From an uncultured Armatimonadota bacterium (GTDB lineage Bacteria; Armatimonadota; Fimbriimonadia; Fimbriimonadales; Fimbriimonadaceae): DNA of 64,000 bases. Below, one piece after another: positions 8,466 to 18,176 of this stretch (position 1 is the stretch's first letter; every line of letters starts with the position of its first letter). Under the pieces are notes generated by a model, which worked only from the letters and a program-made list of their open reading frames with translations, made no database searches and was not told the DNA's origin. Position numbers and translations under genes: made by a program. The stretch is taken from contig CAILEM010000040.1 of assembly GCA_903833215.1 (NCBI GenBank), positions 30,631-94,630 of the forward strand, read 5' to 3'.

Positions 8466-11400
8466 ATGCCTCCACTACCTCAAAGATCACGACTCTATCT
8501 TGGGCTTGCCACTGGCTTAGGGGTTGTCGTGTTGCTTGCGAGTATTAGCCTTCGCAGCGCGGCCGGATTTGGAAAGAGCGAACTCCAGATTGAGGCAGTC
8601 CACGATGCGATCGAATCGCTAGAAAAGGCGCAGAACGTACTTCAGGGTGCGGAAGACCTTCAGCGCGGACTCATCCTTCAAAAAGGGCAAACAAAACTGA
8701 CGACCCTTGATGCGGATCGAAAGGAATTCACTTCGAGAATTGTGAACCTGGATGCTGCTGTTTCCTCGATCCCTGGTGCCCATACTCACGTTATTCGGTT
8801 GGAAGCAATCGGCAACCAGAAGCTTCTCGAAACGGCTCGAGTGTTGGATGTCTTTAGGACGAAAGGCCATGGTGCTGCCTTTGATCAAGCCAAAGCAGGG
8901 CAAACCCATCAACTTATTGCGGATCAGACCCAAGAAGTCGCCATTCTTCGCCAGTATTTGCTAAATCAACTTCAACTGGTGGCGACTGAAAACGCGGGAC
9001 ATCAGAAGGATGCCCGTACTTGGCTTGAAGGTGGAATTGCCGTAACCGCTCTTGTTGCAGCACTGGCATGCCTTGTCGCGCTGAGGGACTCAAGGCGCCG
9101 GGTGGAAGTTGAAGAGCGGATGCGAAAGGTCGTCGCGTTGCAAACCTCCATTCTTGACTCTGTAAATAGCTCCATCGTGGCGATCGACCTTCACGGCTCC
9201 ATTACCGTTTTTAACAGGCAGGCTGAGTTAATGCTCGGGTATGCCGCCCAAGAAGTCATCGGCAAATTAACGCCTTCTGCGTTTCACGATTCAAAAGAAG
9301 TGGAGGCGCGTGCCCAGGATGCGAGCAGAGACCTTGGACGCCCGCTGACCACCGGCGGCGACATCTATGTGTGGGAGGCCATCAAGGCAAGCCACGAATC
9401 GAGCAGGTGGACATTTGTTCGTAAAGATGGATCGAGATTTCCTGGATCGCTTGCGGTGAGCATGATCTACGACACCTCGGGGGAACTCTTTGGTTACGTT
9501 GGGTTGTCGGTGGACCTCACGGAGCAAATTCGGACTCAGGCCACTCTTGATAACTATGTTAAGGAGATCGAGGTAGCCAGCGATCTTACCAAACAACAGA
9601 ACATCGAACTGAAGCGGCGCGCAGCAGAGCTGAAAGAGTCCGGCGACGCAGCAGTAGCTGCAACGCGAATGAAATCTGAATTTCTAGCGAACATGAGCCA
9701 CGAAATTCGAACACCGATGAACGGGGTTATCGGTATGGCGCATCTGCTGATGAACACGCCTCTCACCGAAAAACAACTTGGCTACGCCCGTACCATCCAG
9801 CAGAGTGCGGAGACCCTTCTCGCGATTCTCAACGATATCCTTGATCTTTCGAAGATGGAAGCAGGGAAGATGACCTTGGAGAATTTTCCATTTGACCTTC
9901 GATTGATGATGGAGGATCTGTGTGACGTCATGGCTCCGGCAGCTCACACAAAAGGCCTTGAACTGAACTGTGTTTTTCCTCCCCTAGCTCCGACACGGGT
10001 GATCGGTGACCCTGGAAGATTGCGTCAAGTTCTTACCAACCTCATGGGGAATGCGATCAAGTTTACGGAGTCCGGTGAGGTGAGCGTCAAGGTCAAGGTC
10101 AAGGTTTTGAAGGAAAACCAAAAACGCGTTACTTTCCGGATTGGCGTGGCTGACACAGGCATTGGAATAGGAAGTGAGCGGCAGGAAAAAATCTTCGAAA
10201 GCTTCACACAAGCGGATGGCAGTACAACCCGAAGGTTCGGTGGAACTGGGCTTGGACTTACGATTAGTCGACAGCTGGCCGAATTGATGGGTGGTGAGAT
10301 CGGGGTGAGCAGTAGCCTTGGCGCGGGCAGCGAGTTCTGGTTAGAAATGGCCTTTCAAAAGCAGCCGTCGCCCGTTGTTGAGCCAGAGAAGATTCAGCAG
10401 GACCTGGAGGGTGTTCGCGTTTTGGTGGCGGACGATAACGCGACAAACCGCTATATCTTGCGCGAGATGTTGGCCTCATGGAACTGTCGCTTAGTTGAGG
10501 CGACGAATGGAACGGAAGCTTTGAGCGAGATCAGCCTTAGCAAACAAGATCCATTTGCCTGTGTTCTTATGGACCTTAACATGCCTGGAATGGATGGTTT
10601 TGAGGCGGCCAGGGCGATCAAGCGTGACCCGCGCCATAAGGATTTACCGTTGATCCTGTTGTCATCATCCGGATTTGCACCTCCTGATACAGAGTCCATT
10701 GGTCTTTATGCAGCGGTTCTCTCGAAGCCGGTGCGAAGTGCGCCCCTGTTCAACGCCATGAGTCTCGTCACCGGGCTATCGGCTCAACCAGATTCTAAGC
10801 CACCCGAGATAAGTATCCAGCCTTCGCAGGTTCTGCGGGGTATTCGCGTCCTTGTGGTTGAGGACAATGCCGTCAATCAACTGGTGGTGACAGAACTGTT
10901 AGAGGCCTGGGGATGCCAAGTTGTCGCCGCTGACAACGGCTTGATTGCCGTTGGTGCGACCGCCAAAGAGAAGTTTGACGCGATCCTCATGGATGTCCAA
11001 ATGCCGGTGATGGACGGCTTTGAGGCTACTGCCGCGATTCGGGAACAGGAGAGGATCTCAAACACTCACACCGACATCATTGCGATGACTGCCAATGCGA
11101 TGAGTGGTGACAGAGAACGTTGCCTACGCGCTGGCATGGATAGCTACCTTTCGAAGCCCCTACAGCCGGCGTCTTTATTGGAGAAGCTGGCGATCGCTTC
11201 GGGAAGACAAGTGATCGGCAACGAGGCACTGCCAGAACCAGAGGCCCCATCGGCTGCAACCTTCGACATCAGTCGACTTGACGAATCGTGCAGCGGAAAC
11301 GTACCGCTTAAACTCAAGGTGATCGACAAATACCTGGTGACTTCACTAGATTCGTTGGTCCTTATTAGCCAAGCCGTAGCTGAAGGCGATGTAAATGCCG

Positions 11401-11612
11401 CAAAATCGGCGGCACACGGTTTGAAGGGAAGCAGCCTAACCATTGGGTCAACCAAAGTTGGTAACTTGTGTCAAGAACTTGAAATCGCTGTCATGTCTGA
11501 AAGCACTGGGCGCGATCGAATGGAATTAGTCGAACAACTACGTAATGAGTTGATGAACGTACATGCGGAACTTCGCGCCTACGTGATTCATCTGAACGGC
11601 ACACCATCATGA
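8466..11612 (+). CDS. Hybrid sensor histidine kinase (CHASE3-like, PAS, HisKA, HATPase, REC, REC, Hpt)
   Basis: 1048 residues from the ATG at 8466; a TTG at 8454 would add four. Order: membrane helix (about 10-28), CHASE3-like helical sensor (about 38-180), second helix (190-206), PAS (about 222-350), HisKA with phospho-H412 ([11 protein letters not shown]), HATPase with N-box N529, DTGIGI and GTGLGL, first receiver with D703, second receiver with D843 and K897, and a C-terminal Hpt domain with H984 (AAHGLKGSS). All residues needed for a His-Asp-His relay are present in one protein. It overlaps the next gene by four bases (ATGA), so translation is probably coupled; the operon continues with a PP2C-type phosphatase and a STAS protein. 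Confidence 0.93.
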   Translation: MPPLPQRSRLYLGLATGLGVVVLLASISLRSAAGFGKSELQIEAVHDAIESLEKAQNVLQGAEDLQRGLILQKGQTKLTTLDADRKEFTSRIVNLDAAVSSIPGAHTHVIRLEAIGNQKLLETARVLDVFRTKGHGAAFDQAKAGQTHQLIADQTQEVAILRQYLLNQLQLVATENAGHQKDARTWLEGGIAVTALVAALACLVALRDSRRRVEVEERMRKVVALQTSILDSVNSSIVAIDLHGSITVFNRQAELMLGYAAQEVIGKLTPSAFHDSKEVEARAQDASRDLGRPLTTGGDIYVWEAIKASHESSRWTFVRKDGSRFPGSLAVSMIYDTSGELFGYVGLSVDLTEQIRTQATLDNYVKEIEVASDLTKQQNIELKRRAAELKESGDAAVAATRMKSEFLANMSHEIRTPMNGVIGMAHLLMNTPLTEKQLGYARTIQQSAETLLAILNDILDLSKMEAGKMTLENFPFDLRLMMEDLCDVMAPAAHTKGLELNCVFPPLAPTRVIGDPGRLRQVLTNLMGNAIKFTESGEVSVKVKVKVLKENQKRVTFRIGVADTGIGIGSERQEKIFESFTQADGSTTRRFGGTGLGLTISRQLAELMGGEIGVSSSLGAGSEFWLEMAFQKQPSPVVEPEKIQQDLEGVRVLVADDNATNRYILREMLASWNCRLVEATNGTEALSEISLSKQDPFACVLMDLNMPGMDGFEAARAIKRDPRHKDLPLILLSSSGFAPPDTESIGLYAAVLSKPVRSAPLFNAMSLVTGLSAQPDSKPPEISIQPSQVLRGIRVLVVEDNAVNQLVVTELLEAWGCQVVAADNGLIAVGATAKEKFDAILMDVQMPVMDGFEATAAIREQERISNTHTDIIAMTANAMSGDRERCLRAGMDSYLSKPLQPASLLEKLAIASGRQVIGNEALPEPEAPSAATFDISRLDESCSGNVPLKLKVIDKYLVTSLDSLVLISQAVAEGDVNAAKSAAHGLKGSSLTIGSTKVGNLCQELEIAVMSESTGRDRMELVEQLRNELMNVHAELRAYVIHLNGTPS

Positions 11613-13207
11613 GGATTCTTGTTGCAGACGATGACGAACTCTCCGCAGAGATCTTGATTGCGAGCCTCAGGGCTATGTCGCATGAAGTCGTGTTCGCGAG
11701 TAACGGCAGCGAAGCCTGGCGTATGCTTCAGGTTGAGCCATTCCGTTTGGTGATTCTGGACTGGGTCATGCCCGAAATGGATGGCATGGAGGTGTGTCGC
11801 AATATACGAGCGATGCACGCCAACAGCTACACGTACATTATTCTCCTAACGGGGCGAACCGACCGAAAGGATCGTTTGGAAGCCCTTGAGGGTGGTGCAG
11901 ATGACTTCCTAACCAAGCCGCTGGACAACGGTGAACTTGTGGCACGCCTCAACGTCGCGAATCGAATTCTAGAGACTGAGGAAGCGGTTCGTCGCACGAA
12001 TAGGGAACTCCAGCAGGCGAGACAAAAAGAGATCGAACTTGGTGCGACGATCCAGAAGCGACTTCTGTATAGTCCCCCACCTCGGACTACGAATGCGATT
12101 GAAAGCGCCAGCTTGAGCATTCCATCTCAGTATGTCGATGGAGATTTTTGCGACTTCTTTGCTCACGGAGACAAGATCGTCGACGTGTTCGTTGGCGATG
12201 TGATGGGCAAAGGCGTGCCTGCAGCGATGGTTGGTGCGGGTGTGAAAACCGGTTTGCAGAGGTGCATGATTTCGCTGCTCACCCATGCGACCCATCCTGG
12301 CCTCCCGAGTCCAGAACGCCTGCTACAGAGCCTTGACGACCTTGTGTGCGCCGAGCTTATCGACTTGGGCACGTTCCTAACCCTGTGTTATGCTCGGTTT
12401 GACTCCTCGGACGACTCTCTTACGTACGTCAACTGCGGTCATCCAAAGATCGTTCTATGGGATTCATTGTCTGGCGTGTGTCGCCTTCTCGACACCACAA
12501 ACGTGCCATTGGGCTTTTCAGATACCGAATCGTATGAGCAGAGGACCGGGAACCTTCACGCTGGCGACCTGATTTTGTTTTATTCGGACGGTGTGACCGA
12601 CCTTAAGCTGCCCAATGGTAAACGCTTGGGGATGAACGGCTTCGCCGACTGGGTTGAGAGCCGTGCCCATTTGCCACTTGATGAGTTTCTGTGGGAAGTA
12701 GAGCAACTAAGAATGGGTGGTTTGACCGGGATCCTAGCGGGAGATGACTTCACTTGCGTGGCAATCCGGTATCGTGGCTCTGAGATCGTAAGAGATAAAT
12801 ATCTTAACCTGTGGGCGGATTCAGGTAGCTTGCGTAAGGTGCGAGACTTTGTAAAGTCATCGGCCAGATCCAGTGCAATTGGATTTACCGAACCAGAAAT
12901 CACTGAGCTCCTGCTTGCAGTTCAGGAGGCGGCCAGTAACGCGGTTCGTCATGCCCGACCTGGGCAAAAGGGTATTCCGATCAAGGCGATGGCGTCGGCG
13001 GAACAAGGAACCTTCGTTGTTGAGTTGAGATACCCGGGAATACCGTTTGACATCAAAGAAGTCCCAGAACCCGTGTTAGATGGCACAAAAGAAGGCGGAT
13101 TTGGCATATCTATCATCAAAAAATGTGTGGATACTGTTGAATACTCGTTCCAAGGAGACCACAATCTGGTGACGTTAAAAAAGCAGCCTAAAGGGAGCGG
13201 CATTTAG
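11609..13207 (+). CDS. Response regulator fused to RsbU-type PP2C phosphatase and anti-sigma-like HATPase
   Basis: 532 residues. An N-terminal receiver (1-120, phospho-D51, [11 protein letters not shown]103-type TKPL) is joined by a helical linker to a SpoIIE/RsbU PP2C domain (about 165-380) with [20 protein letters not shown] and FYSDGVTD metal-binding motifs. The C-terminal ~130 residues form an RsbW-like HATPase_c_2 domain ([18 protein letters not shown]). So phosphatase and kinase-type halves of a partner switch sit in one protein behind a receiver that the upstream kinase can phosphorylate. The likely substrate is the STAS protein two bases downstream. Confidence 0.92.
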   Translation: MRILVADDDELSAEILIASLRAMSHEVVFASNGSEAWRMLQVEPFRLVILDWVMPEMDGMEVCRNIRAMHANSYTYIILLTGRTDRKDRLEALEGGADDFLTKPLDNGELVARLNVANRILETEEAVRRTNRELQQARQKEIELGATIQKRLLYSPPPRTTNAIESASLSIPSQYVDGDFCDFFAHGDKIVDVFVGDVMGKGVPAAMVGAGVKTGLQRCMISLLTHATHPGLPSPERLLQSLDDLVCAELIDLGTFLTLCYARFDSSDDSLTYVNCGHPKIVLWDSLSGVCRLLDTTNVPLGFSDTESYEQRTGNLHAGDLILFYSDGVTDLKLPNGKRLGMNGFADWVESRAHLPLDEFLWEVEQLRMGGLTGILAGDDFTCVAIRYRGSEIVRDKYLNLWADSGSLRKVRDFVKSSARSSAIGFTEPEITELLLAVQEAASNAVRHARPGQKGIPIKAMASAEQGTFVVELRYPGIPFDIKEVPEPVLDGTKEGGFGISIIKKCVDTVEYSFQGDHNLVTLKKQPKGSGI

Positions 13208-13208
13208 A

Positions 13209-13544
13209 ATGGCAATATCAATTGAAATCGTACACAGCGGAAAAGCGGTGGTGCTTAAAGTTCAGGCGGACAGCTTGGAAACCGACAATGTCGCAGCCTT
13301 TCGGGCCGCAATTACTCCGCTGCTAGATAAATCGGCTCACTTTGTGATCGATTTATCGGATGTGGAGTTCATGGACAGCACCGGATTGGGTTCAATGCTG
13401 TCGTGCTTACGAATCGTGAAGTCGAAAGGCGGTAGCCTACGACTTTGCAGCCTAACCGCTGAGGTTCAGCAACTATTTGAGATGGTGATGATGGACCGTG
13501 TGTTCGAAATCTTTGACACACCGGAAAGCGCTCTGGCAAAATAG
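13209..13544 (+). CDS. STAS-domain anti-sigma factor antagonist
   Basis: 111 residues, the whole length being one STAS domain. The phosphorylatable serine is S57 in FMDSTGLGSML, as in SpoIIAA/RsbV. It is presumably phosphorylated by the HATPase half and dephosphorylated by the PP2C half of the preceding protein, linking a histidine-kinase signal to a sigma factor or another output. It starts one base after the previous stop codon and ends the operon just before tRNA-Ser. No sigma factor gene is adjacent. Confidence 0.9.
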   Translation: MAISIEIVHSGKAVVLKVQADSLETDNVAAFRAAITPLLDKSAHFVIDLSDVEFMDSTGLGSMLSCLRIVKSKGGSLRLCSLTAEVQQLFEMVMMDRVFEIFDTPESALAK

Positions 13545-13555
13545 AATAACGATTT

Positions 13556-13643
13556 GGAGAGATGGTCGAGTGGTCTATGGCGGCGGTCTTGAAAACCGCT
13601 GGGCAGCAATGTCCCAGGAGTTCGAATCTCCTTCTCTCCTCCA
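13556..13643 (+). tRNA. tRNA-Ser (anticodon TGA)
   Basis: An 88-nt class II tRNA. Acceptor GGAGAGA pairs with TCTCTCC, the anticodon loop is CTTGAAA (anticodon TGA) on a GCGGT/ACCGC stem, there is a long variable arm, the T-arm is GGAGTTCGAATCTCC, and CCA is encoded. It lies 11 bases after the STAS gene and is followed at once by a terminator. Degenerate copies of its 3' part occur at about 21.17 and 29.35 kb, which suggests use as an integration site. Confidence 0.95.
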
Positions 13644-13677
13644 AAATTGGCCCCGGTTAACCGGGGCCAATTTTTTC
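13644..13677 (+). terminator. Rho-independent terminator after tRNA-Ser
   Basis: A nearly perfect palindrome (TTGGCCCCGG / CCGGGGCCAA around a TTAA centre) ends in six T residues. It directly follows the tRNA CCA end. Because the A-run upstream mirrors the T-run, it could also act on the opposite strand. Confidence 0.9.
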
Positions 13678-13735
13678 TCCGTAGCTCGCGCTAGAGCCGT
13701 TGGAAGTCGTAGTATCATTCCAGAGAGGCAACAAC

Positions 13736-14017
13736 ATGAGCTTCGATTTTCCAGCCAATATTGAACGCGAGATTGAGCGCTACGCTTTGTCAGAGAGTAT
13801 CTCGCCCGCCGAAGCGGCTGTCAAGCTTGTTCAAGATGCGCTCAGGAACAAGAAACCCAAAGCTCCCAAACGCGAGATCACCGAAGCAGACTTAGAAACT
13901 CTCCGACAGAATGTCCCTATATTCGCTTTCCTTGAAAAACTTCCGGATCACGTCATAGACGGCATGGAAGCGACAAGCAAGCAAATCCGCGCCGAAAGGT
14001 TCGCGCCGCGTGGATAA
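13736..14017 (+). CDS. Antitoxin-like protein upstream of PIN toxin (copy 1)
   Basis: 93 residues, mostly helical: SFDFPANIEREIERYA, then ISPAEAAVKLVQDAL and a basic KKPKAPKRE linker. It looks like the antitoxin of a VapBC pair: small, placed directly upstream of a PIN protein and overlapping its start by eight bases. The ATG at 13736 follows an AGAGAGG-type ribosome site; an in-frame earlier start exists but is less likely. A second copy at 22360 is about 80 percent identical by eye. The exact antitoxin family is not recognised. Confidence 0.75.
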   Translation: MSFDFPANIEREIERYALSESISPAEAAVKLVQDALRNKKPKAPKREITEADLETLRQNVPIFAFLEKLPDHVIDGMEATSKQIRAERFAPRG

Positions 14018-14456
14018 AGTCCTCATCGATACCAGCACGTTTTTTGATATCCGCAAGGCACCGAAAAACGCGCAGGCACCATGGGCACAAAACACTATCT
14101 ACAACCTCTTACAGTATCAGGCCCATCATATCAGGCTTACGATCAGCGGCTTCACTGTCTTTGAACATCTGGACGGTTTGCACCGCCAAGGACAACACTC
14201 CGAAGTGGCAGAGTTTCAAGAGAGCGTGTTGCCGACTCTTGAAGTGATCTATCCTGACGAAACAATCTTTGCCCTCGCAGCACAAATCAACGCCGTGCTC
14301 GCCTTAACGGGCAAAACTATAGGCGTGCCCGATACGTTCATTGCGGCCACGGCTATTACTCAGCAATTGCCACTCGTGAATGCCAACACAAAACACTTCT
14401 CAAGGATCCAAGCTGCCGGTTTTCCAATTTCGCTTGAGAACTGGCGCGACAGCTGA
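14010..14456 (+). CDS. PIN-domain ribonuclease toxin (VapC-like)
   Basis: 148 residues, starting with GTG inside the end of the antitoxin gene. The PIN acidic residues are D7 (VLIDTST), E52 (FEHLDG) and D108 (GVPDTFIAATA), followed by the usual final-strand motif NANTKHF. Family members cleave tRNA or rRNA and are neutralised by the antitoxin. All key residues are intact, in contrast to the broken copy at 22634. Confidence 0.85.
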   Translation: MDKVLIDTSTFFDIRKAPKNAQAPWAQNTIYNLLQYQAHHIRLTISGFTVFEHLDGLHRQGQHSEVAEFQESVLPTLEVIYPDETIFALAAQINAVLALTGKTIGVPDTFIAATAITQQLPLVNANTKHFSRIQAAGFPISLENWRDS

Positions 14457-14507
14457 GTCGCGTTTACTAATTCCCTCAGTACAACACATCCCCACGGTTA
14501 CAGAACA

Positions 14508-14967
14508 GTGACGGACGACAGCAATGGCCAAATGGGCGTGGGCGGCAATCTTGGTGTTGGAAATGGAATTACGGTCAGCAACGGCAACATCCATTTCCAC
14601 GCTTGGAGCGGCTTGCTTTCTTCGTTGAGCGGCAATGTGACGCCTGTTCTCGCCATCCCAAATCAGTTCGGCTACGGTGAAATTCAGTGGGCTTCGAACG
14701 GCGGAGCTATCGGCACGATTTCGGCCACTGTGAACACTCCTCCGCTAAACGGAATCACTGGCACCCTTGGCGGCACGATCACTTTGCCAACAGGTTCATT
14801 CCAGGGGTCAAATCATCGTTGTCAAGGATGAAGGCGGCAACGCTTTGTCGGCAAACATTATCGTGGCTGGCACTGTTGACGGCGGAACCAACGTGGTGAT
14901 CAATGAGAACTACGGTTCTGTGACGGTCTATTGGGATGCCCCTACCAACCAGTGGTTCACGATCTAA
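14508..14967 (+). pseudogene. Phage tail-fibre-like gene, frameshifted (copy 1)
   Basis: Reading from about 14508 gives GQMGVGGNLGVGNGIT...GTITLPTGSFQG, then the frame shifts at the GGGG run (14804-14807) and continues as QIIVVKDEGGN...YGSVTVYWDAPTNQWFTI. The copy at 23391 has one base fewer at this point and reads through. The Gly/Asn-rich text ending in NQWFTI resembles C-terminal parts of phage tail or collar proteins. There is no credible start, so this is a 5'-truncated and frameshifted remnant. It overlaps the KTSC gene by one base (TAATG). Confidence 0.6.
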
Positions 14968-15179
14968 TGGCCGATACTGAGGCTGTCCAGCTTCGAAGTG
15001 CTTGGCTAAGCACTGCTGAGTACGATCCCGAAGAGAAGTCGTTAGAGATCACGCTCGACGACGGGAAGTCACATGAATACAGCGGGGTACCTTCCACTGT
15101 ATTCCAAGCTTTGCTAAATGCGCCTTCACCTGGCAGATATTTTGTCACTCAGATAAAGAATAGATTCCCAGAGACTTAG
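14967..15179 (+). CDS. KTSC-domain protein (copy 1)
   Basis: 70 residues. The single KTSC domain (named for the lysyl-tRNA synthetase C-terminal region) is shown by SAWLSTAEYDPEEKSLEITL, the GKSHEYSGVP turn, and GRYFVTQIKNRFPET at the end. KTSC proteins are common in phages and mobile elements; their function is unclear. The start overlaps the stop of the fibre-like reading frame, an arrangement kept at 23783. A third, truncated copy is at 15551. Confidence 0.75.
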   Translation: MADTEAVQLRSAWLSTAEYDPEEKSLEITLDDGKSHEYSGVPSTVFQALLNAPSPGRYFVTQIKNRFPET

Positions 15180-15330
15180 CCAGGAAAATTCAATCTTGCA
15201 TATTCTCCATGAACTTCTTTAGCTTTGGCATCATAGGCTCGTGCGGCTTCGATGGCTGTTGAAAAATATCCAAGGTGCCACCTACTCTCCGATACTCGCT
15301 TATGGGTTCAAAATCGCGTAACATAACGTC

Positions 15331-15549
15331 ATGAACAAGAGCATCAGCCGTTGGTTGCTGGACCATCCTGCCGTCTATGCTCTCTATCTCCCGATCATAA
15401 TGGTGATCGTTCGCATGGCCGATTGGTATACGTATCGCAGCGATCCAGGCGACAAGCCAACACCGATCTTTTACGGCTCACTGCCCTTTTTATGGCTTTT
15501 TGCGTATTTGCTCATCCGCTTTCGTGTAGGGCGTCGGTCGAGCCACTGA
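15331..15549 (+). CDS. Small membrane protein, hypothetical
   Basis: 72 residues with two hydrophobic stretches (about 12-29 and 47-63), separated by a polar WYTYRSDPGDKPTP loop. A TAACAT box sits six bases before the ATG, the leaderless-type arrangement seen at other genes here. It ends at the junction with a truncated KTSC copy, so its own C-terminus may be an artefact of that rearrangement. No family recognised. Confidence 0.45.
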   Translation: MNKSISRWLLDHPAVYALYLPIIMVIVRMADWYTYRSDPGDKPTPIFYGSLPFLWLFAYLLIRFRVGRRSSH

Positions 15550-15550
15550 T

Positions 15551-15649
15551 TCGAACGTGCCCGCTCAGATTTATCAGGGGTTGATTTCAGCGTCGTCTGC
15601 TGGCAAGTTCTTCCGCGCCAACATTCGCGACCGATTCCCAGAAAGCTAA
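15551..15649 (+). pseudogene. Truncated KTSC-domain fragment (third copy)
   Basis: Reads SNVPAQIYQGLISAS...FFRANIRDRFPES then stop, matching the C-terminal half of the KTSC protein at 23783 almost exactly, at DNA level too. The N-terminal half is missing. Similarity begins abruptly at about 15549, so it marks a recombination or deletion point. Confidence 0.7.
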
Positions 15650-15662
15650 AGCCAAAATTACT

Positions 15663-15705
15663 AAACGCCCTTGTCGTTCCTCTGCGAAACGACAAGGGCG
15701 TTTTG
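15663..15705 (+). terminator. Rho-independent terminator after KTSC fragment
   Basis: A 16-bp stem (AAACGCCCTTGTCGTT / AACGACAAGGGCGTTT) with a nine-base loop, ending in TTTTG. It plausibly belonged to the intact KTSC gene before truncation and now isolates the Hsp70 cassette from upstream transcription. Confidence 0.85.
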
Positions 15706-15793
15706 TTGCGTCTGGGGCAAGCCCAACGTTGATCAAGTTGAACTCATTTATGCGGGAATTCCACCATACTAGGTGCAATCAGCTTGAATTCAC

Positions 15794-17758
15794 ATGGGCC
15801 ACGAGCGTCACGTAACCGAAAATCCCTTCCGCATCCTCAACGTCGGTTCGCAGACGACTCAACGAGAACTGGCGCGTTTGGCAGCCTCTCACGCCATATC
15901 ATCACGGGTCGGTCTTGTCGAATCTTCGCCATTCGACAAGGAATTTGGCCCATACGATCTTCAGGACTTGGTTTCCCACGTTCGGTCGATCTCGAACGAC
16001 CCAAAGAGGAGGACCTTCTTTCGGTTTTTTTGGCCGCTTTCCGACACGGGGGCTAATCTTCTGAAGGACGGCGGACATATTGCGCCTAATTCAATACCGA
16101 AGTTCGAAGTCGATCACCTTCTGTTCCTCTCGGATTGGTTCGACTTTCTTGCCTCAGAATCAGTGGCGAGCGCAAAGGAAGCTCTTGCGTCGTGGACTCG
16201 TCTTCATGCGGACTACACTGACAGTGAAGCAGTGATCAAAGTGTCCGCTTCAATCAAAACGAAAAACCCAAACTATAACCTTAACGCCAGCTACTCGATT
16301 CTTGGCATTAAATTGTCCACCGCCATCAAAGATGATGACGATCTTGATTATTGCGATGCGTTCCCGATCTGGGATGAAGTGTCACCAGAGATCGCGGACT
16401 ACCTTGTAACACGAATTACCCAGGCAGCCGACGAAAAATGGAACGACGGAATGTTTGTTGAGACATTAGCCCTGATGACCATGGCCGTGAACTCAAGGAA
16501 TCTACGGATCACACCAGCTTCTCTCAACAGGATCGTTGAATCAGGAACCCGAAGAATGCGCCAAGTCGAATCAATGCGGGACAGCATGTCAGACTTGAAC
16601 ATCGGCTCATCGCTTGAAGCCCCCGAAGTAGTCACGGAGTTGTTTCGCTTGTCTGAAGTACTCGGGCCTCATCATCCTGTTGCTCGACTTTGGCAAGATG
16701 TAGTCCTGGACTGGAATACAAATCTCGCCTACAAAGTGAGAGAACTTGCCCTGAGTCTTAGCGATCAGCGTAAGTATGTAGAGGCAAAAAAGCTCATTGC
16801 TAAGGCCCTTTCGCTTGAAATCGCTTGGAACGCCAGAGAAGGGCTCGAAGAAGACAACGCTTCTTTGGAAGTTCTCATCGCTAATGACATTTACAGAGAG
16901 ATTTTGCCTATTGCAAGTGCGCCGTCACTTTATACCTTCAATGGTATCGGCCAGATGCTTTATCAAACGTCACGGTTCCCAGGTGATCCAACCAAGCACT
17001 TCGCTATTCTGTTTCTCACAATTGCTTACATACCGATCATTCCCATCGAACGGTATCTGGTGACCTCTTCTGGACGGAACTCTTGGACCTTTCATGGAAA
17101 GACACCTTGGACAAAGTGGATGAAGGGCCACCTAGCAGGTGTGATTGGTTTGATCCTAATATCTGCGATCCTTGGCCTCGTAGGTTCCCCTCAATCTAGT
17201 CAACCTCTTCAAGCTTCACAAGAGACAAATTCGAGCAATGGAGAAGGTAACCCCACTTCGTCTGTCGAGAACTCCGCTCAATCCAATATTTCTCTGTCAC
17301 CGTCCGAACAGGCCAGCGCGGAAGCAAAGCATCAATCCGCTGTTGCCAAATCCGACAGTGAACCTGTCGCAGGGGCAAGTGGAGGCAATTCTTCGACTGT
17401 GATAAGCGAGGGAAGGGATGACGGAGGTAAAGCCGACAAGCGGAAGCTTCAAGAAACGAAATTGGCGTCGATTGGCGCTGAACTCGATAATCTGAAATCG
17501 GAGATTAAAAGCCAAACTACTGCCCTAGATTCTGAGCAAGCACAACTAGCAGAAGTCAGGAAGTCTATTGATGATTCATCCCCAAATACTGCAAACGAGG
17601 ATGAAGTCAGCGCCTACAACGCGTTGGTTGATCGTTATAAAGCTGACAGACTTGTGTTCAACGATCATGTCACCGAATTCAATGGGAAGATTGCAAAGCA
17701 AAAAAAGCTAGTAGCTCGCTATAACGACTTGGTTCACCAGATTAATGAGGATAAGTGA
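15794..17758 (+). CDS. J-like membrane protein of an Hsp70 cassette
   Basis: 654 residues. The N-terminus (NPFRILNVGSQTTQRELARLA, then RRTFFRFFWPL) resembles J-domain-like proteins that accompany Hsp70 homologues in some bacteria, but the HPD tripeptide of true J domains is absent. A long helical region (about 100-380) looks TPR-like. Hydrophobic segments lie around 397-412 and 440-460, followed by a Ser/Gln/Asn-rich linker and a C-terminal coiled coil (about 550-654). This suggests a membrane-bound scaffold that recruits the Hsp70. It overlaps the next gene by 14 bases and so is translationally linked with the GrpE-like protein and Hsp70. Its exact role is unknown. Confidence 0.7.
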   Translation: MGHERHVTENPFRILNVGSQTTQRELARLAASHAISSRVGLVESSPFDKEFGPYDLQDLVSHVRSISNDPKRRTFFRFFWPLSDTGANLLKDGGHIAPNSIPKFEVDHLLFLSDWFDFLASESVASAKEALASWTRLHADYTDSEAVIKVSASIKTKNPNYNLNASYSILGIKLSTAIKDDDDLDYCDAFPIWDEVSPEIADYLVTRITQAADEKWNDGMFVETLALMTMAVNSRNLRITPASLNRIVESGTRRMRQVESMRDSMSDLNIGSSLEAPEVVTELFRLSEVLGPHHPVARLWQDVVLDWNTNLAYKVRELALSLSDQRKYVEAKKLIAKALSLEIAWNAREGLEEDNASLEVLIANDIYREILPIASAPSLYTFNGIGQMLYQTSRFPGDPTKHFAILFLTIAYIPIIPIERYLVTSSGRNSWTFHGKTPWTKWMKGHLAGVIGLILISAILGLVGSPQSSQPLQASQETNSSNGEGNPTSSVENSAQSNISLSPSEQASAEAKHQSAVAKSDSEPVAGASGGNSSTVISEGRDDGGKADKRKLQETKLASIGAELDNLKSEIKSQTTALDSEQAQLAEVRKSIDDSSPNTANEDEVSAYNALVDRYKADRLVFNDHVTEFNGKIAKQKKLVARYNDLVHQINEDK

Positions 17759-18170
17759 AGTGAACTGCGAAGACCAAGATCGGACAAAACCGGCTTCACC
17801 TGATGTTGAGGATATGGCCGTTGGCTCCGTTACCGCAAGCCATTTAGAATGTCAGTCTGAATGTCAAATCTCTCTTGACCAGGTTGCTGAATTGGCAGTG
17901 GACATTTGGCGGATCACTCTACGCGCTCAGAATGATGATTCGAGTCATCGCGTCCTTGCCGCTTGTGAACGAGCTTCCGACAGATTGAGGAGCATTGGGT
18001 TCGAGGTTGTTAATCCTACAGGGCAATATTACGATTCAAATATGAGAGTTCGAGTGATTGATCACATTGGCGGAACGGAACCCTTCAAAATCATAGATTG
18101 TGTGAGTCCAGCCATTTACTTTAAGGGCGAGCTTATTCGAGAAGCGGACATTGTAACTCAAGGGGAATAG
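17745..18170 (+). CDS. GrpE-like nucleotide-exchange factor, divergent
   Basis: 141 residues. The C-terminal half (GFEVVNPTGQYYDSNMRVRV ... DCVSPAIYFKGELIREADIV) resembles the beta-domain of GrpE, which binds the Hsp70 ATPase domain and releases ADP. The long N-terminal coiled coil of classical GrpE is much shorter here (about 45-85). Position between the J-like gene and the Hsp70 supports the role. The assignment rests on pattern and context, not an alignment. Confidence 0.55.
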   Translation: MRISEVNCEDQDRTKPASPDVEDMAVGSVTASHLECQSECQISLDQVAELAVDIWRITLRAQNDDSSHRVLAACERASDRLRSIGFEVVNPTGQYYDSNMRVRVIDHIGGTEPFKIIDCVSPAIYFKGELIREADIVTQGE

Positions 18171-18176
18171 AGTCAG

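Noticed and set aside
13644..13677. Palindrome after tRNA-Ser considered as an attachment-site core or transposon end.
   Set aside because: A GC-rich stem followed by six T is a standard terminator, and neither downstream tRNA fragment carries it.
16399..16635. Minus-strand frame within the J-like gene.
   Set aside because: Shadow of the large plus-strand gene; no independent signals.
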